Positions 61,355-64,000 of a stretch of 64,000 nt of DNA are shown here, in pieces. The stretch lies in assembly GCA_035456105.1 (NCBI GenBank), contig DATIDV010000017.1:124001-188000 (forward strand), given 5' to 3'. Position 1 is the stretch's first letter. Each line of letters starts with the position of its first letter. The notes under the pieces were generated by a model, which was not told where the DNA came from, did no database searches, and saw only the letters and a program-made list of their open reading frames with translations. This DNA is from Viridibacterium sp035456105 (GTDB lineage Bacteria > Pseudomonadota > Gammaproteobacteria > Burkholderiales > Rhodocyclaceae). Position numbers and translations under genes: made by a program.

Positions 61355-61621
61355 CTACCTCACCCCCGCGATGGATGAAAACATGCGCTCGCCAAACACG
61401 TACAGCTCGCCGCCCAGCCACGAGCCGGTAAAGATCAGCACCAGGGCCACGGCAATGAGCTTCAGCGCAAAGCCGACCGTCTGGTCCTGTATCTGCGTCA
61501 CGCCTTGCAGAAAGGCAATGATCAGCCCGACCACAGCCACCGTCAGCACGGGCGGCATGGAGATCAGGAGCACCAGCCACAGGGCCTGGCGAACGGAATT
61601 GGCGAGCGTCGCGAGATCCAT
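61355..61621 (-). CDS. sctS: type III secretion export apparatus protein SctS
   Basis: This is an 88-residue protein with two membrane helices separated by a short loop: ALWLVLLISMPPVLTVAVVG and FALKLIAVALVLIFTGSWLG. The pattern QGVTQIQDQTVGFALKLIAV is diagnostic of the SctS/FliQ family. It assembles with SctR (5 copies) and SctT in the export gate. It sits between sctR (9-base gap) and sctT. Confidence 0.95.
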   Translation of the reverse strand: MDLATLANSVRQALWLVLLISMPPVLTVAVVGLIIAFLQGVTQIQDQTVGFALKLIAVALVLIFTGSWLGGELYVFGERMFSSIAGVR

Positions 61622-61630
61622 GGTCGTCCT

Positions 61631-62290
61631 CTACTGATAAGTGAGAATCAGCCCGTGCACGAGCTTCGCCCAGCCATCGAGCAACACGAAGAGCAGCAGC
61701 TTGAGCGGCGTCGACACCACCGTGGGCGAGAACATCATCATGCCCAGTGCCACCAGCACATTGGCCACGACAAGATCGATGACGACGAAAGTCAGATAGA
61801 TCAGGAAACCGATCTTGAACGCGGCCGTCAGTTCGGTCACCGTGAAGGCCGGTGCAAGCACCAGCAGGTCGTCCGGCGTCAATGCCGCGGCATCCTTCTC
61901 CGGCCAGATCTTGCGTGCGGAGCGCACGAAGAACTCGCGCTCGGCAGGCTGTGCGTGCTTGGCAAGAAAAGCGCGCAGCGGTTCGCGTGCACTGTCGAAT
62001 ATGCTGACCAGATTGCCTGCCTGTGCGCCGCCACGCGTCAGCAGGCCGCCGGCCTGCGAATAGATCTGCCCCGCCACGGGCGCCATGACATACAGCGAGA
62101 TCACCAACGCAAGACCATTCAGGACGAGGTTGGGCGGCACCTGTTGCAAACCCAGGGCGTTACGCGCCAGCCCCATGACCACCACCAGCTTGGCGAAAGA
62201 GGTCACCATCACGGCCAGGAAGGGCGCAAGCCCCAGCAGGCCGAGTGCCACCAGCGTGAAGATCGGGTCGGGAGACGAGATGTTCTGCAT
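61631..62290 (-). CDS. sctR: type III secretion export apparatus protein SctR
   Basis: This is a 219-residue protein with four membrane helices (ALGLLGLAPFLAVMVTSFAK and others) and the family blocks FAKLVVVMGLARNALGLQQV, PPNLVLNGLALVISLYVMAP and LAPAFTVTELTAAFKIGFLI. The C-terminal segment with GMMMFSPTVVSTPLKLLLFV is typical of SctR/FliP. It forms the core of the export gate. It begins 81 bases after the sctQ stop, across a 22-base tandem duplication. Confidence 0.95.
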   Translation of the reverse strand: MQNISSPDPIFTLVALGLLGLAPFLAVMVTSFAKLVVVMGLARNALGLQQVPPNLVLNGLALVISLYVMAPVAGQIYSQAGGLLTRGGAQAGNLVSIFDSAREPLRAFLAKHAQPAEREFFVRSARKIWPEKDAAALTPDDLLVLAPAFTVTELTAAFKIGFLIYLTFVVIDLVVANVLVALGMMMFSPTVVSTPLKLLLFVLLDGWAKLVHGLILTYQ

Positions 62291-62352
62291 CGTTCGTTGT
62301 GATGTCTGGCCAGAGTGGGGAGGATTCGTGTGCGTAATCGCGAAGCAGCTCG

Positions 62353-62396
62353 GTTGCCCGCCACGGGGTGCTCAGTTGCCCGCCACGGGGTGCTCG
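62353..62396 (-). repeat. 22-bp tandem duplication at the sctQ 3' end
   Basis: The unit GTTGCCCGCCACGGGGTGCTC plus one base occurs twice in direct tandem (62353-62374 and 62375-62396). On the minus strand the first-read copy encodes EHPVAGN; the second begins with the sctQ stop codon TGA. Twenty-two bases is not a multiple of three, so the duplication affects where the frame ends. Confidence 0.85.
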
Positions 62397-62680
62397 TGGC
62401 CGCCACCAGCGTGTCGATCCGGCGTCACGGCTCCTGCGACCGCATTGCCGACAGCCTCCATGCGCGTGATGCGCACACCGAGGCGCCGCCCCACTGCGAC
62501 GATCTCGCCAACAGCAATGACCTTGCCGGAAACGCGCACCAGCACCTCGCTGTCGGCCACATCCTGCGGCAGCTCGAAGACGTAACCCGGTCCCACTTTC
62601 TCGATCTCGCCGACCGGCAGCATCACATCACCGAGTTCAAAATCGAGTTGCAGCTCCAGCTTTGAAAGATCGATCTTCAT
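62372..62680 (-). CDS. probable internally initiated SctQ C-terminal product
   Basis: Inside sctQ the in-frame ATG at 62680 is preceded by GGAGG with a 5-base spacer (GGAGGCCTCC before ATG). Translation from there would give 102 residues starting MKIDLSKLELQLDFELGDVM and comprising the C-terminal SpoA (FliN-like) domain. Yersinia YscQ and Salmonella SpaO make such short products by internal initiation, and the short product is a structural partner of the full-length protein. Confidence 0.65.
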   Translation of the reverse strand: MKIDLSKLELQLDFELGDVMLPVGEIEKVGPGYVFELPQDVADSEVLVRVSGKVIAVGEIVAVGRRLGVRITRMEAVGNAVAGAVTPDRHAGGGHEHPVAGN

Positions 62681-63568
62681 GGAGGCCTCCGTGGTTTGCG
62701 TGTCCTGTACTTGCGTGTCCGGAATGCGTTGCGGCCGGTCGCCAGTTGCGGGTGATGCCGCAACGAACAATGAATCCGTCACCATGACGCGCCGTTGTTT
62801 GATGAAGGCATGAACGCCAGCCGTGCGCTCCTGCGATCTGATTTGCATACGCGCGCGAATGCCGGGCGCGCCGATGGTCGAATCATCGATCCATACGAAA
62901 CCGCCCGTTTCCAGCTGGGCCAGTTCTGCAGGCGCAAGCCTGGAACTGCCAAGACGCAGGGATAGCCTTCCGGTCAGCGCCTTGCCATCCAGCTTGCGTA
63001 CAGCCAGCGCGCCGAAACGATCGAGCACCCAGTCGAGAATGCCTGCATCGGCAAAGGCCATCGCGCCGGAAGTTATGGCGCCAGTCGCCCCGCTGCAGCA
63101 TTCGAAAGCCAGCGTTGGCAGACCCGGCAATTCGCGGCGTGCGAATGCGACGCTGCTTGCGCCATCGTCTGCATCCTCCTCGTGCCAGTCGATGCCAAGC
63201 AGCTGAATACCTTGCGCCAACGCACTCGGCAGGGCGGCTACACATTCCGTGACGAGACGGCTGACGACCAACGTGCGCAAATTGCGCGGCATGCCCGTGA
63301 AGGGCTCGCCGACAAGGCGCGAATCGATTGCATCAAGCCCGGAGAGGCTCACGCAAAAATTGTAGCCAGCACACTGCAGGCGGATGGACAAGGGCAGATG
63401 CAAAGGGCGCGGGGCCGTCCACCTCACCGCCACGTCACGCGCCCCGAGGCGGAATCCGATCTCGGGATAGCGCGTAATCCAGCTATTCAGGCGGCCTTGC
63501 CAACCGGGGGCCACGGCGGGCCAGACGGGCGTCGACACGGCAACGTGGGGTGTGGCTTCGCGCATCAT
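62372..63568 (-). CDS. sctQ: type III secretion cytoplasmic (C-ring/sorting platform) protein SctQ
   Basis: This is a 398-residue protein. The first 300 residues are poorly conserved, as in other SctQ proteins. The C-terminal SpoA domain (about 300-385) is clear: LDFELGDVMLPVGEIEKVGP and KVIAVGEIVAVGRRLGVRIT. SctQ forms the pods of the sorting platform that pass substrates to the ATPase. Its start overlaps the stop of the upstream sctP-like gene by 4 bases (ATGA). An internal start at 62680 probably gives a short form. Confidence 0.88.
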   Translation of the reverse strand: MMREATPHVAVSTPVWPAVAPGWQGRLNSWITRYPEIGFRLGARDVAVRWTAPRPLHLPLSIRLQCAGYNFCVSLSGLDAIDSRLVGEPFTGMPRNLRTLVVSRLVTECVAALPSALAQGIQLLGIDWHEEDADDGASSVAFARRELPGLPTLAFECCSGATGAITSGAMAFADAGILDWVLDRFGALAVRKLDGKALTGRLSLRLGSSRLAPAELAQLETGGFVWIDDSTIGAPGIRARMQIRSQERTAGVHAFIKQRRVMVTDSLFVAASPATGDRPQRIPDTQVQDTQTTEASMKIDLSKLELQLDFELGDVMLPVGEIEKVGPGYVFELPQDVADSEVLVRVSGKVIAVGEIVAVGRRLGVRITRMEAVGNAVAGAVTPDRHAGGGHEHPVAGN

Positions 63569-64000
63569 GAGCGTCCTCCTGCCAAGACGGATTCGACACG
63601 AACGGGAAATTGACCGCTGGCGGAGAGAAGCCGCTCAAGCTCATCTGTGTGCGCCGCCAGTTCAATCCGTTTGTCATGGTCGGCGACATGCAGCCTGACG
63701 CACAAACCTGCGGCAATATTGATGATCTCCGCGGACACGCCCGCCATCGCACCGCCCAGACGCAACATGACGCGACCTGCAGCGTCTCCCGCTGCACCGA
63801 CGCCGACATAGACGCCCTGGCAATGCGCGGACAGCAATTGCGCGAGTTCGCCCATGCTGGTCGGCGTCGTCGCATTGCCTGTGGCAGTTGTGCCCGAGGC
63901 CGCCTGTGCAGGTAGCGGCGACACCGCAACGACGCCAGGCAGCTGCCCGGCAGAGCTGCTCACGGGCAGCGAATCACGGACAGGCTCGTCGTTCGCTGCA
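63565..64000 (-). CDS. SctP/HpaP-like type III secretion protein (5' partial)
   Basis: The frame is open to the window edge, so the N-terminus is missing; a GTG at 63963 is the last possible start inside. The visible 145 residues end with a conserved-looking domain: VMLRLGGAMAGVSAEIINIA, then LCVRLHVADHDKRIELAAHT. This pattern resembles the C-terminal part of SctP/HpaP-type needle-length or substrate-control proteins. The position directly before sctQ, with a 4-base overlap, is the standard sctP position. Assignment rests on position plus this weak similarity. Confidence 0.65.
   Translation of the reverse strand, partial: AANDEPVRDSLPVSSSAGQLPGVVAVSPLPAQAASGTTATGNATTPTSMGELAQLLSAHCQGVYVGVGAAGDAAGRVMLRLGGAMAGVSAEIINIAAGLCVRLHVADHDKRIELAAHTDELERLLSASGQFPVRVESVLAGGRS

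Overview
The window is about 64 kb of GC-rich bacterial chromosome. The gene content points to a betaproteobacterium, possibly of the Rhodocyclales: LipB/LipA with a YbeD-like protein, an MreBCD-PBP2-RodA-RlpA-DacA block, PEP-CTERM proteins, DUF1840 and DUF2789 proteins, and a CHASE2 sensor kinase. The lineage is inferred from gene families only; no rRNA or tRNA gene is present. Layout from left to right: (1) 1-4000: the end of an FdhF/YdeP-type molybdopterin oxidoreductase, a small linker gene and fdhD, then DUF2789, an alpha/beta hydrolase and a YkvA-like membrane protein. (2) 4000-11750: a secreted PL1 pectate lyase, an AlkZ-like winged-helix protein with a spermidine-synthase-like protein, and a porin plus small phosphate-binding-like protein divergent from a chemoreceptor. 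(3) 11800-22420: lipoate synthesis and the rod-shape/peptidoglycan cluster, all on the minus strand; two GAGGAGTGAGGAGT-type inverted repeats sit around mreD-mreC. (4) 22600-29100: gatC-gmhA-gatA (no gatB), small secreted proteins, DUF1840, a pteridine reductase, an MBL hydrolase and an orphan response regulator. (5) 29100-37400: mscL, an AsmA-like protein, cca, two PEP-CTERM genes each with a sigma54-like promoter and a shared upstream palindrome, and a PBP1C whose transpeptidase half looks dead. (6) 37280-40760: an Lrp/AsnC regulator divergent from glmS with a 15-bp inverted repeat between them. Just after glmS there is a Tn7-type transposon end with tandem TnsB-like sites and a decayed nuclease-like gene. 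(7) 40760-49400: a CHASE2 histidine kinase and response regulator, an AfuABC/FbpABC-like ABC importer and a LuxR-type response regulator. A TGACTCA-containing motif lies before both the kinase gene and the importer genes. (8) 49500-64000: part of a type III secretion locus on the minus strand, in the order sctP (cut by the window edge), sctQ, sctR, sctS, sctT, sctU, sctV, followed by a single gene for a 2530-residue protein. That protein has 30 consecutive prolines near its N-terminus, two tandem repeats of about 390 residues, and a LysM-like C-terminus. The most striking items are the giant protein behind the secretion genes, the Tn7-type scar at attTn7 with a decayed defence-like gene, the shared regulatory sequence of the two PEP-CTERM genes, and the PBP1C with a degenerate transpeptidase domain.
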